A stretch of DNA of 64,000 nt, taken from NCBI GenBank assembly GCA_045578625.1, contig JAZNKN010000020.1, positions 1 to 64,000 of the forward strand, given 5' to 3'. The notes beneath the pieces were generated by a model. It worked only from the letters and a program-made list of their open reading frames with translations, was not told the origin of the DNA and made no database searches. The position numbers and the translations under genes are program-made. Below are positions 7,613 to 15,731 of the stretch, piece by piece. How positions within the stretch are numbered: the stretch's first letter is position 1; every line of letters starts with the position of its first letter. This stretch comes from RGIG3009 sp045578625 (GTDB taxonomy: Bacteria; Bacillota; Clostridia; Oscillospirales; Acutalibacteraceae).

Positions 7613-8652
7613 AACTGACGTTCCGTTGGTACGGTGATGACGATCCCGTTACCCTGTCCCACATCCGGCAGATCCCGCAGATGACGGGCATTGTCTCTGC
7701 CATCTATGATACCCCGGTGGGTGAGGTCTGGAGCCGCGAGAGCATCGCTGCCATGAAGAAGAAGGCCAACGACAACGGTCTGGCGTTTGAAGTGGTGGAG
7801 AGCGTTCCGGTACACGAGGACATCAAGCTGGGCAACGAAAACGCCCCGCGTCTGATCGAGAACTATTGTGAGAACGTTCGCCGTCTGGGTGAGGCCGGTG
7901 TCAAGTGCATCTGCTACAACTTCATGCCGGTGTTCGACTGGCTGCGCAGCGAACTGGAGCATGCGCAGGCCGACGGCGCCAATGCGTTGGCGTATGATGA
8001 GGAGACCGTGCTGGCCATGGATCCCCTGAAGGGCGATCTGTCACTGCCGGGCTGGGATTCCAGCTATACCAAAGCGCAGATGCAGGGCTTGCTCAACGCG
8101 TATGCGGAGCTGGGCGAGGAGCAGCTGTGGAAGAATCTGGAGACCTTCCTGAAGGCGGTTATTCCGGTCGCCAAGGAAGCCGGCGTCAACATGGCGATCC
8201 ATCCGGACGATCCGCCTTGGGGCATGTTCGGTCTGCCGCGTATCATCACCGGCAAGAAGAATCTGCAGCGCTTCTTTGACATTGTTCCCGAGACCAACAA
8301 CGGTCTGACGCTGTGCACCGGTTCCTTCGGTGCCAATCCGGAGAACGATCTGGTGGATATGGCGGACAGCTTTGCCGACCGCATCCACTTCCTCCACCTG
8401 CGCAATATCAAGATCACCGGCGACCGTCAATTCGAGGAAGTCGGTCACCCGACCGAGTGCGGCTCCATCGACATGTACGGTGTAGCGAAGGCACTGGTCA
8501 AGAAGGGCTGGGACGGCTACGTGCGTCCCGACCACGGTCGTATGATCTGGGGCGAGACCGGCCGCTACGGCTACGGTCTGTTTGATCGTGCACTGGGCGC
8601 GACCTACATCGTGGGTCTGTTCGAGGCGCTGGAAAAGGAGAATGGGAAATGA
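7609..8652 (+). CDS. uxuA: D-mannonate dehydratase
   Basis: Converts D-mannonate to 2-keto-3-deoxy-D-gluconate. The 347 residues have the UxuA pattern: MKLTFRWYGDDDPVTL at the start, WSRESIAAMK, CICYNFMPVFDW, MAIHPDDPPW with the metal ligands, and RNIKITGDRQFEEVGHP. The start overlaps the uxaC stop by four bases (ATGA), with TAGGAGG before it, so the genes are translationally coupled. The later enzymes KdgK and KdgA are not in the window. Confidence 0.95.
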   Translation: MKLTFRWYGDDDPVTLSHIRQIPQMTGIVSAIYDTPVGEVWSRESIAAMKKKANDNGLAFEVVESVPVHEDIKLGNENAPRLIENYCENVRRLGEAGVKCICYNFMPVFDWLRSELEHAQADGANALAYDEETVLAMDPLKGDLSLPGWDSSYTKAQMQGLLNAYAELGEEQLWKNLETFLKAVIPVAKEAGVNMAIHPDDPPWGMFGLPRIITGKKNLQRFFDIVPETNNGLTLCTGSFGANPENDLVDMADSFADRIHFLHLRNIKITGDRQFEEVGHPTECGSIDMYGVAKALVKKGWDGYVRPDHGRMIWGETGRYGYGLFDRALGATYIVGLFEALEKENGK

Positions 8653-9473
8653 GTAAAGTGATCGTTGTTACCGGGGCGGGCGGCGTGCTGTGCTCCAGCT
8701 TTGCCGAGCATCTGGCCAAGATGGGTCACAAGGTGGCACTGCTCGACCTGAACGAGCAGGCAGCGCAGACGATTGCCGAGCGCATCAACGCTGAGGGCGG
8801 CATTGCTAAGGCGTATGCCTGCAACGTGCTGGATAAAGAATGCGTCGAGAGCGTTCACGCCAAGGTGCTGGCCGATCTGGGCAAGTGTGACATTCTCATC
8901 AACGGTGCGGGCGGTAACAGTCCCAAATGCACCACGGCGCACGAGGAATACGTTGAGGGCGACGAGTCCGCGACCGATTTTCTGACCTTCTTCAACATCG
9001 ACGAGAAAGGCTTTAACTTTGTGTTCGACCTGAACCTCAAGGGCGTTCTGCTGCCCAGTCAGGTGTTTATGCCGGATATGCTGGGTCGTCCCGGCTGCTG
9101 CGTGCTGAACGTGTCCTCCATGAACGCGTATCGACCGCTCACCAAGATTCCGGCCTACTCCGCCGCGAAAGCCGCGGTGACCAACTTCACCTCTTGGCTG
9201 GCGGTGCATTTTGCCAAGGAGGGCATCCGCGTCAACGCGATCGCCCCCGGCTTCTTTGTCACCAACCAGAACCGTGGTTTGTTGTTCGATGCCGAGGGTA
9301 AACCGACGGCGCGCACTGAGAAGATCCTGCGCTCCACCCCCATGGACCGCTTCGGCGAGTCGGAGGAGCTGCTGGGTACGATGGAATGGTTGCTGGATGA
9401 GACCAAGTCCGGCTTTGTTACCGGTATTACCGTGCCGGTTGACGGCGGGTTCTCCGCGTATTCGGGAGTGTGA
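8649..9473 (+). CDS. uxuB: SDR-family fructuronate reductase (mannonate oxidoreductase, UxuB/YjmF-like)
   Basis: A 274-residue short-chain dehydrogenase. The nucleotide-binding loop reads TGAGGVLCSS, followed by LLDLNEQ; catalytic residues are in SSMNAY and YSAAKAA, and the end is the usual VPVDGGFSAYSG. In this operon it should reduce D-fructuronate to D-mannonate with NAD(P)H, the step between UxaC and UxuA. This is the B. subtilis YjmF solution rather than the long-chain E. coli UxuB, so the symbol is by role. It overlaps uxuA by four bases. Confidence 0.85.
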   Translation: MSKVIVVTGAGGVLCSSFAEHLAKMGHKVALLDLNEQAAQTIAERINAEGGIAKAYACNVLDKECVESVHAKVLADLGKCDILINGAGGNSPKCTTAHEEYVEGDESATDFLTFFNIDEKGFNFVFDLNLKGVLLPSQVFMPDMLGRPGCCVLNVSSMNAYRPLTKIPAYSAAKAAVTNFTSWLAVHFAKEGIRVNAIAPGFFVTNQNRGLLFDAEGKPTARTEKILRSTPMDRFGESEELLGTMEWLLDETKSGFVTGITVPVDGGFSAYSGV

Positions 9474-9478
9474 TCGCG

Positions 9479-10324
9479 ATGGAAGATCTGCGCATCATGG
9501 CGTTTGCGGACGAGGCCGATCCGAACTTTGAAGGTCAGATCGACGCGATGCTCCGCAACGACCTTGCCGGTATCGAGATCCGCAACGTTGACGGAGAAAA
9601 CGTGGGCGACATTTCGCTTGACAAAGCGCGCGAGCTGCGCCGCCGTCTGGACGACGCGGGCTTAGTCACTTGGTCTATCGGCTCGCCTATTGGCAAGATC
9701 CATATTGAGACCGACGATTTCGAGGCGCACAAGGAGACTTTTAAGCGTCAGCTGGAGATCGCGCACATTCTGGGTGCGGAAAATCTGCGGATGTTCTCCT
9801 TCTATATGCCGAAGGACAAGGATCCGTCGATCTACAAGAACGAGGTCATCGACCGTCTGGGCGTACTGACCAATCTGGCGATCGGCAGCGGTGTGCTGCT
9901 GTGTCACGAGAACGAAAAGGGCATTTACGGCGACACCGCCGCACGCTGCCTGGAGATCTTGGAAGCTGTCCCGTTGCTGCGTGCGGTATTTGATCCTGCC
10001 AACTTTGTGCAGTGTGGTCAGGATACTGTCGAAGCGTGGGAGCTGCTCAAGCCGTACGTGAAATATATGCACATCAAGGACGCCGAGGCAGACGGTTCGA
10101 TCGTTCCGGCCGGACTCGGCGCGGGCAACCTATCGTATCTGCTGGCGGAGTACCGTCTGCAAGGTGGCACGGTGTTCACGATGGAGCCGCATCTGTTCGA
10201 GTTTGTCGGTCTGGGCGCGTTGGAGCGTGACGGCGAAAAGAGCCGGGTCGGTGAGATGGGCTACGCGACGCCGGCGGCTGCGTTCGATGCCGGTGTGGCG
10301 GCGTTTAGGGCGCTGCTGGGATAG
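9479..10324 (+). CDS. Sugar phosphate isomerase/epimerase (xylose-isomerase-like TIM barrel)
   Basis: A TIM-barrel protein of about 281 residues of the AP-endonuclease-2/xylose-isomerase-like family. Visible marks are FADEADPNFEGQIDAM, a strand with LRMFSFY, LLCHENEKGIYGDT with likely metal-binding His/Glu, FDPANFVQCG, YMHIKDA, and a closing MEPHLFEF. It ends the uronate operon directly after the SDR, so it probably epimerises or isomerises a related acid sugar; the substrate cannot be read from the sequence. The ATG at 9479 is preferred, since GGGAG lies ten bases before it; a GTG at 9470 overlapping the previous stop is the alternative. Confidence 0.8.
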   Translation: MEDLRIMAFADEADPNFEGQIDAMLRNDLAGIEIRNVDGENVGDISLDKARELRRRLDDAGLVTWSIGSPIGKIHIETDDFEAHKETFKRQLEIAHILGAENLRMFSFYMPKDKDPSIYKNEVIDRLGVLTNLAIGSGVLLCHENEKGIYGDTAARCLEILEAVPLLRAVFDPANFVQCGQDTVEAWELLKPYVKYMHIKDAEADGSIVPAGLGAGNLSYLLAEYRLQGGTVFTMEPHLFEFVGLGALERDGEKSRVGEMGYATPAAAFDAGVAAFRALLG

Positions 10325-10342
10325 CAGTGAGGGATATTCGCT

Positions 10343-10504
10343 GTGAAAAAGGCCCCGTTGGTTAGTCACAGAGCGGTCACGCTGCCGCTGGACGAGGAAC
10401 TGTATTACAGCGAGCTTCAGAAGTATATCGAGACGTCAAAACTACGCACGGCCAAGGTGGATAAGAACAGCAAGGACGTTGACCACCGCAGCCGCGGCGT
10501 GTAA
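10343..10504 (+). CDS. Small hypothetical protein (53 residues)
   Basis: A short frame begins at GTG 10343 and stops at 10504, between the epimerase and mscL on the same strand. GAGGG lies nine bases before the GTG. The product is basic and hydrophilic with LPLDEELYYSELQKYIE forming a probable helix, and no membrane segment or signal. No family recognised. Tight fit into an otherwise packed gene run supports it; weak start signals argue for caution. Confidence 0.4.
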   Translation: MKKAPLVSHRAVTLPLDEELYYSELQKYIETSKLRTAKVDKNSKDVDHRSRGV

Positions 10505-10527
10505 AATGGTAAACGGAGGACAGAGAA

Positions 10528-10995
10528 ATGAAAAAGTTTTTCAGAGAGTTCAAAGAATTTATTGCCAAGGGCAACGTCATTGATATGGCGGTTGCTGTGG
10601 TCGTCGGCGGCGCGTTCAAAGAGATCGTGAACGCGTTGGTCAACGATATCATTATGCCGCTCATCGGTCTGGCGACCGGTGGCGCCAGCATGGCAGATTG
10701 GAAGTACGTGTTCAAGCCGGCGGTGATGGGCGTGGACGGCGTGACGGTGCTGGAGCCGGAAAACGCGCTGTTGTACGGCGATCTGCTGCAGAAGATCGTG
10801 GATTTCCTCATCATTGCGCTGTGCATCTTCGTAGCACTGAAGGTCGTGCTGGCACTGCAGACCAAGACCCGCGAGCTGGCACACAAGAAGGAAGAAGAAG
10901 CTGCCGCCGAAGCCGCGGCCGAGGCACCTGCCGAGACCGAGATGGATGTGCTGAAGGACATCCGCGAGCTGCTGAAGGTGAAAGACAAGAAATAA
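10528..10995 (+). CDS. mscL: Large-conductance mechanosensitive channel MscL
   Basis: Pentameric membrane channel that opens under hypo-osmotic stretch. MKKFFREFKEFIAKGNVIDM with the following AVAVVVGGAFKEIVNALVND is the family's N-terminal helix and pore helix TM1, including the Gly/Ala-rich gate. TM2 lies at about 90-112. The C-terminal cytoplasmic bundle is lengthened by an Ala/Glu-rich stretch (about 118-138) before the final amphipathic helix, giving 155 residues against about 130-150 usual. GGAGG precedes the ATG. Confidence 0.95.
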   Translation: MKKFFREFKEFIAKGNVIDMAVAVVVGGAFKEIVNALVNDIIMPLIGLATGGASMADWKYVFKPAVMGVDGVTVLEPENALLYGDLLQKIVDFLIIALCIFVALKVVLALQTKTRELAHKKEEEAAAEAAAEAPAETEMDVLKDIRELLKVKDKK

Positions 10996-11002
10996 AAGCG
11001 AA

Positions 11003-11030
11003 GCAGGGCAAGCGCCCTGCTTTCTTTTTT
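11003..11030 (+). terminator. Rho-independent terminator after mscL
   Basis: GCAGGGC and GCCCTGC form a stem round AAGC, followed by TTTCTTTTTT. Confidence 0.9.
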
Positions 11031-11057
11031 GGGCATACTATCACGGGAGGTGACAGT

Positions 11058-11261
11058 ATGCGTGAGGACAACAAGAAGCAGCAGCGCCAGACCGAGATGG
11101 AAGAACAGATCATCTACGGTCAGCCCGAAACGGCGCAGGAGCTGTTGCATAAATACGGCACCTACGAGATCCAGCCGACGCTGGACTCCGACAACGAATT
11201 CCCGAAGATCGGCGCGGGTCTGCCGACCGAGACTGCGAAAAAACAGCGCGACGACGCATAA
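11058..11261 (+). CDS. Small hydrophilic protein of unknown function upstream of spoVAE
   Basis: A 67-residue, charged, cytosolic protein with a good GGGAGGTGACAG ribosome site. It has a Lys/Gln/Glu-rich start, a probable helix (PETAQELLHKYGTYEIQP) and ends in TAKKQRDDA. I do not recognise a family. It lies 51 bases before spoVAE on the same strand, with a terminator on either side of the pair, so it is probably co-transcribed with spoVAE and may be a spore-stage protein (inference). Confidence 0.6.
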   Translation: MREDNKKQQRQTEMEEQIIYGQPETAQELLHKYGTYEIQPTLDSDNEFPKIGAGLPTETAKKQRDDA

Positions 11262-11312
11262 CCGCGCGGCGCGGGGGACAACCTAACCGTACAAAAACAA
11301 AGGGGTGTCCGT

Positions 11313-11678
11313 ATGGATTGGTGGATGGTAGTCAAGGCGTTTGCTATCGGCGGCGTGATCTGTGTGGTGGGGCAGTTGCTCATCGACCTAACGAAGCTCA
11401 CGCCGGCACGCATTCTGGTGCTGTACGTGACGTCGGGCGTGGCGCTGACGGCATTGGGTTTGTATGACCCGCTGATCGAGTTTGCCGGCGGCGGTGCCAG
11501 CCTGCCGCTCACCGGCTTCGGCTACTCGTTGGCCAAGGGTGTGCAGCAGGGCGTGACGGAGCAGGGCTGGCTCGGCATTTTCACCGGCGGCATCACCGGC
11601 ACAGCCGGCGGGATCGCGTTTGCGGTGACAGCGGCGTTGCTGTGTGGCCTGTTGGCAAAATCCAAGGAAAAATCCTGA
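11313..11678 (+). CDS. spoVAE: Stage V sporulation protein AE (SpoVAE)
   Basis: A small membrane protein of 121 residues with about four membrane segments, matching SpoVAE (the SpoVAEb type): a start of MDWWMVVKAFAIGGVICVVG, then LTPARILVLYV, the conserved GFGYSLAKGVQQGV and GIFTGGITGTAGGIAFAV. SpoVA proteins form the channel moving Ca-dipicolinate into the forespore and out at germination. Its partners spoVAC and spoVAD are not adjacent, unlike the classical operon. AAGGGGTG precedes the start. Confidence 0.85.
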   Translation: MDWWMVVKAFAIGGVICVVGQLLIDLTKLTPARILVLYVTSGVALTALGLYDPLIEFAGGGASLPLTGFGYSLAKGVQQGVTEQGWLGIFTGGITGTAGGIAFAVTAALLCGLLAKSKEKS

Positions 11679-11682
11679 CCGA

Positions 11683-11720
11683 CCGACCCGAGGCACACGC
11701 TTCGGGTCGGTTTGTTTTTT
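11683..11720 (+). terminator. Terminator after spoVAE
   Basis: CCGACCCGA pairs with TCGGGTCGG, followed by TTTGTTTTTT. Confidence 0.9.
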
Positions 11721-11729
11721 GAAAACCCA

Positions 11730-11758
11730 TTGCGCGGCGATGGGGAATGTGATACACT
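11730..11758 (+). promoter_or_regulatory. Promoter of the beta-CASP nuclease gene
   Basis: TTGCGC at 11730 and TACACT at 11753 have a 17-base spacer, 25 bases before the start codon. Confidence 0.55.
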
Positions 11759-11783
11759 GATACTACAGAACGGAGGTGTCCCG

Positions 11784-13391
11784 ATGAAGATAACGTTTCT
11801 CGGCGCGGCGCACGAGGTTACCGGCAGTTGCACACTGCTGACCGTGGCCGGTCACCGTCTGCTTGTGGATTGCGGTATGGAGCAGGGGCAGGATCTGTTT
11901 GAAAATCAGGAGCTGCCGGTATCGCCGTCGGATATCGACGCCGTGCTGGTAACGCACGCGCACATCGATCATTCCGGCATGGTACCGATGCTGTACGCCC
12001 GCGGATTTCGGGGGGCGGTGTTTGTCACCAAAGCCACCGGGCGGTTGTGCAGTATCATGTTGCGGGATTCGGCGCACATTCAGGAGTTTGAAGCTGAGTG
12101 GCGCAATCGCAAGGCGAAGCGCGCCGGTCAGCCACCCTACGAGCCGATCTATACCATGGAGGACGTGCAGGGTGTACTGCAACAGTTCGTTCCCTGTGAG
12201 TATGAGACCGAGGTGCCGGTGCTGGAGGGCGTGACCGCGCGGTTTACCGATGCCGGTCACTTGCTTGGCTCGTCGTCGGTCACGCTGACGCTGACCGAGG
12301 GCGGCGAGACAAAGCGCATCGTATTTTCCGGCGACATCGGCAACGTCAACAAGCCGATCCTGCGCGATCCACAGTATCCGCAAAGCGCGGAGTACGTGGT
12401 GATGGAATCCACCTACGGCGACCGCAGCCACGCTTCGGAAAAACCGGAGTATGTACGGCAGTTGGCAGACATTATCCAGCGCACCTTTGATCGCGGCGGC
12501 AACGTGGTCATTCCCGCATTTGCCGTGGGACGCACGCAGGAACTGCTGTATTTTATCCGTCAGATCAAGGAACAAAATCTGGTGACGGGTCACGCAGACT
12601 TCCCCGTGGTCATCGACAGCCCGCTCGCGATCGAAGCCACCAAGATCTTCGGACCGGATTCCGCCGAATGCTACGATGCTGAGACAATGGCGTTGGTGCA
12701 GCGGGGGATCAACCCCATTCAGTTCCCCGGTCTGCGTGTGTCAGTAACGGCAGACGATTCCCGCTTGATCAACGCGGATAAAGCGAGCAAGGTCATCATC
12801 TCGGCCAGCGGTATGTGCGAGGCGGGGCGCATCCGCCACCATCTCAAGCACAATCTGTGGCGACCGGAAAGCACGGTGCTGTTCGTGGGATACCAATCCG
12901 TCAACACGGTCGGCTGGCAGTTGCTGCAAGGTGCTGCCACCGTCAAGTTGTTTGGTGAGACGATCGAGGTCAACGCCGAGATCGCGCAGATGCACAGCGT
13001 CAGCGGTCACGCCGATGATAACGGACTGCTGCGTTGGGCGGCGGCGTTTGATCCGAAGCCTTGCCGCATTTTCGTCAACCACGGCGACGAGGGCGCGTGT
13101 GAGACGTTGGCGGCTCGCTTGCAGGCGGAGCAGGGTGTATCGGCGGTCGCTCCGTACAGCGGCGATACTTGGGATCTGCTGACAGATGCGCAGACCGAGG
13201 CGGGCAGCCGCCGTCGGATCACCAAGGCAAAACGCGCCGGCAGTCAGCGCGGAACCACGGTATACGAGCGGTTGACCGCCGCCGGCGAGCGGTTGCAGCG
13301 GCTGATCAGCGATTTCCGTGGCCGTGCCAACAAGGATATTGCCAAGCTGACCGCGCAGATCCAAACGCTGTGCGAAAAATGGGAAAAATAA
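11784..13391 (+). CDS. Metallo-beta-lactamase/beta-CASP RNA-processing exonuclease family protein
   Basis: A 535-residue cytosolic protein of the MBL-fold beta-CASP family (YsnH/CPSF73-like), known for RNA nuclease activity. Metal motifs run in order: HAHIDHSG, DAGHLLGSS, FSGDIGN; the beta-CASP part follows with ESTYGDR, VVIPAFAVGRTQELLY, ISASGMCEAGRIRHHL and MHSVSGHAD. A helical, basic C-terminal extension (about 465-535) follows the nuclease core and may help bind RNA or dimerise. The ATG at 11784 follows CGGAGGTG. It is not rnjA/rnjB, which have a different order and length. RNA target unknown. Confidence 0.85.
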   Translation: MKITFLGAAHEVTGSCTLLTVAGHRLLVDCGMEQGQDLFENQELPVSPSDIDAVLVTHAHIDHSGMVPMLYARGFRGAVFVTKATGRLCSIMLRDSAHIQEFEAEWRNRKAKRAGQPPYEPIYTMEDVQGVLQQFVPCEYETEVPVLEGVTARFTDAGHLLGSSSVTLTLTEGGETKRIVFSGDIGNVNKPILRDPQYPQSAEYVVMESTYGDRSHASEKPEYVRQLADIIQRTFDRGGNVVIPAFAVGRTQELLYFIRQIKEQNLVTGHADFPVVIDSPLAIEATKIFGPDSAECYDAETMALVQRGINPIQFPGLRVSVTADDSRLINADKASKVIISASGMCEAGRIRHHLKHNLWRPESTVLFVGYQSVNTVGWQLLQGAATVKLFGETIEVNAEIAQMHSVSGHADDNGLLRWAAAFDPKPCRIFVNHGDEGACETLAARLQAEQGVSAVAPYSGDTWDLLTDAQTEAGSRRRITKAKRAGSQRGTTVYERLTAAGERLQRLISDFRGRANKDIAKLTAQIQTLCEKWEK

Positions 13392-13422
13392 AACGAGCCG
13401 CATTCGAATGGGAGAAATAACG

Positions 13423-14274
13423 ATGATTACTTTGAAAAACGAAAGCATGACCGTGACGATCAGCACCTTGGGTGCGGAAATGCAGACGGTCACCGCCGCC
13501 AACGGTACCGAATACCTGTGGCACGGTGATCCTGCTTGGTGGTCGGGACGCGCGCCGGTACTGTTCCCGATTTGCGGCCGTTTGCCCGAGGGCAAGTATC
13601 GCTTGGACGGCAACGAGTACGAGCTGACGATGCACGGCTTTGCCCGCCGCTCCGCGTTTGAGGTGGAGTCGGCGACCGATACCGAAGCGGTATTCCTGTT
13701 GCACGACAGCGAGGAAACGCGCGCGTGCTATCCGTTTGCGTTTGAGTTCCGGATCCGTTACGCATTGAAGGGCGACAGCATTGAGATCTCGTATGCGATC
13801 TACAATCCGTCGGACAAAACGTTGTACGCGTCGGTCGGCTCGCACGAGGCGTACGCCTGCCCTGAGGGTCTGTCTGCATATGACGTGGTGTTTGAAAAGG
13901 AAGAGCCGCTGAACTCACACATCGTAGGCAACGGTATCCACCACGAGACCTTTGCGGTGGAAGCTCCCGGCGGCGTGGTGCAGCTGAAGGACGAGTATTT
14001 CGTTCCCGATGCGTTGGTGTTCCGCAATCTGCAGTCGAAGTCGGTGGAGCTGCGCAACCGCGAGACCGGTCGCGGCGTGCGGGTGGCGTTCCCGGATGCG
14101 GAATCGCTGCTCATCTGGACCAAACCGGGCGCACCGTACGTGTGCATCGAGCCGTGGTGCGGCTTTGCGACGTGGGTGGATTTCTGCGGCGAGTTTCCCG
14201 AAAAAGAGGGTATCCGCCACATCGCAGCGGGCGACACCTACCGTGCGGTACATACCATCATGCTGTTGCCGTAA
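13423..14274 (+). CDS. Aldose 1-epimerase family protein
   Basis: A galactose-mutarotase-like protein of 283 residues. LGAEMQTVTAANGTEYLWHGDPAWWSG is represented by LWHGDPAWW, followed by APVLFPICGRL and MHGFARRSAF with a candidate catalytic His, then SVGSHEAYACP and the late VCIEPWCGFATW, the pattern of the LacX-like branch. It should interconvert anomers of a free sugar in the cytosol; the natural sugar is unknown. GGGAG stands ten bases before the chosen ATG. It lies 31 bases after the nuclease gene and may share its transcript. Confidence 0.85.
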   Translation: MITLKNESMTVTISTLGAEMQTVTAANGTEYLWHGDPAWWSGRAPVLFPICGRLPEGKYRLDGNEYELTMHGFARRSAFEVESATDTEAVFLLHDSEETRACYPFAFEFRIRYALKGDSIEISYAIYNPSDKTLYASVGSHEAYACPEGLSAYDVVFEKEEPLNSHIVGNGIHHETFAVEAPGGVVQLKDEYFVPDALVFRNLQSKSVELRNRETGRGVRVAFPDAESLLIWTKPGAPYVCIEPWCGFATWVDFCGEFPEKEGIRHIAAGDTYRAVHTIMLLP

Positions 14275-14281
14275 ATTTCTA

Positions 14282-14310
14282 TTGACAAATCGATGGCGGT
14301 GCAGTATACT
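14282..14310 (+). promoter_or_regulatory. metK promoter
   Basis: Perfect TTGACA at 14282 and TATACT at 14305 with a 17-base spacer, directly before the SAM riboswitch. Confidence 0.85.
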
Positions 14311-14338
14311 AAATGGCGCTGTCAATGACAAGTGAATA

Positions 14339-14438
14339 GGTCCTTATCAAGAGAGGTGGAGGGAACAGGCCCTGTGAAGCCCGGCAACCTGCGAAGCGCA
14401 AGGTGCCAAATCCTGCGGTTTTGACCGGCAGATGAGGT
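14339..14438 (+). ncRNA. SAM-I riboswitch (S-box) upstream of metK
   Basis: The conserved parts of the S-box follow in order: CTTATCAAGAGAGGTGGAGG, then GGCCCTGTGAAGCCCGGCAACC, represented by GAAGCCCGGCAACC, then AAGGTGCCAAATCCTGC and a closing GATGAGG that pairs with the first strand. The terminator at 14445-14474 completes an OFF switch that lowers metK when S-adenosylmethionine is plentiful. Confidence 0.95.
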
Positions 14439-14444
14439 GACGTG

Positions 14445-14474
14445 ACGCCCCGGCTGCCTGCCGGGGCGTTTTTT
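14445..14474 (+). terminator. SAM riboswitch terminator
   Basis: ACGCCCCGG and CCGGGGCGT form the stem round CTGCCTG, followed by TTTTT. It lies between the aptamer and metK. Confidence 0.9.
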
Positions 14475-14495
14475 GACGAAAAAGGAGGAAGTTTT

Positions 14496-15683
14496 ATGGC
14501 AAGACATTTCTTTACATCTGAATCCGTGACGGAGGGTCATCCCGATAAGGTGTGCGACCAGGTTTCGGACGCGGTGTTGGATGCGATCCTCGCGCAGGAT
14601 CCCGAAGCGCACGTGGCGTGTGAAACGGTCACCACTACCGGTATGGTGCTGGTGATGGGCGAGATCACGACGGCCGCGACGGTGGATATTCCCGCGCTGG
14701 TGCGTGAGGTCGTTTGCGATATCGGTTACGAGGGTGCCGGTGCCGGCTTTGATGGCCGCACCTGCGCCGTGATGACGATGCTGGACAAGCAGTCGCCGGA
14801 CATTGCGATGGGTGTCAACGCGGCGCTGGAGTCCCGCGGTGAGGCGGAGTCGGAGGCGTATGATCGCATCGGTGCCGGTGACCAGGGTCTGATGTTCGGT
14901 TACGCCTGCAGCGAGACCCCCGAGCTGATGCCGCTGCCGATCGCGTTGGCACACCGTCTGGCGGCGAAGCTCACGCAGCTGCGCAAGGACGGCACGCTGC
15001 CGTATCTGCGTCCCGATGGCAAAACGCAAGTCACGGTGGAATACGATGGCAACACGCCGGTGCGCGTCGAGGCGGTCGTGGTGTCCACGCAGCACGACGA
15101 GGCGGTCACACTGGAGACCATTCGCAAGGATGTTACCGAATTGCTCATCCGTCCCACAGTGCCGGCGGCACTGCTGGATGATGAGACCAAGATCTACGTC
15201 AACCCCACCGGCCGTTTTGTGGTGGGTGGCCCGCAGGGTGACAGCGGCCTGACCGGCCGTAAGATCATCGTGGACACCTACGGCGGTTACGCCTGCCACG
15301 GCGGCGGCGCGTTCTCCGGCAAGGATCCCACGAAGGTGGACCGTTCCGCCAGCTATATGGCGCGCTATGCCGCGAAGAACGTGGTAGCGGCGGGTCTGGC
15401 TGAGCGGTGCGAGGTGCAGGTGGCGTACGCCATCGGTGTGGCGCGTCCGGTGTCGGTGCGTGTGGATACCCACGGTACCGGTACGGTGCCGGATGAGGTG
15501 CTGGCTGCCGCGGTGGCCAAGGTGTTCGATTTCCGTCCCGCGGCGATCATCGACGTGTTGGAGCTGCGTCGTCCGCAGTATCGCGCACTGGCGGCGTACG
15601 GTCATATCGGCCGCGAGGATCTCGGTGTCGCGTGGGAAAAGACCGACCGTGTCGAAGCGCTCAAGCAGGCAGTTCGCGCGTAA
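14496..15683 (+). CDS. metK: S-adenosylmethionine synthetase
   Basis: Makes SAM from methionine and ATP in the cytosol. The 395 residues start with the diagnostic FTSESVTEGHPDKVCDQVSD and include GAGDQGLMFGYA, GGPQGDSGLTGRKIIVDTYG, and GGGAFSGKDPTKVDRSA. Length matches the usual 380-400. AAAGGAGGAAG precedes the ATG; the frame open further upstream belongs to the riboswitch terminator. Controlled by the SAM-I riboswitch. Confidence 0.98.
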   Translation: MARHFFTSESVTEGHPDKVCDQVSDAVLDAILAQDPEAHVACETVTTTGMVLVMGEITTAATVDIPALVREVVCDIGYEGAGAGFDGRTCAVMTMLDKQSPDIAMGVNAALESRGEAESEAYDRIGAGDQGLMFGYACSETPELMPLPIALAHRLAAKLTQLRKDGTLPYLRPDGKTQVTVEYDGNTPVRVEAVVVSTQHDEAVTLETIRKDVTELLIRPTVPAALLDDETKIYVNPTGRFVVGGPQGDSGLTGRKIIVDTYGGYACHGGGAFSGKDPTKVDRSASYMARYAAKNVVAAGLAERCEVQVAYAIGVARPVSVRVDTHGTGTVPDEVLAAAVAKVFDFRPAAIIDVLELRRPQYRALAAYGHIGREDLGVAWEKTDRVEALKQAVRA

Positions 15684-15694
15684 ACAGAAAAGCA

Positions 15695-15723
15695 TTGACA
15701 ACCGCCCGAAAAAATGGGATAAT
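15695..15723 (+). promoter_or_regulatory. rsmD promoter, placed for a leaderless transcript
   Basis: TTGACA at 15695 and GATAAT at 15718 have a 17-base spacer. The -10 box ends only eight bases before the rsmD ATG at 15732, so transcription should begin at or next to the start codon. Confidence 0.65.
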
Positions 15724-15731
15724 ATTCGTAT

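Noticed and set aside
14281..14326. Inverted repeat ATTGACA ... TGTCAAT round the metK promoter
   Set aside because: Seven-base arms that include the -35 box itself are within chance; the SAM riboswitch is enough to explain control.
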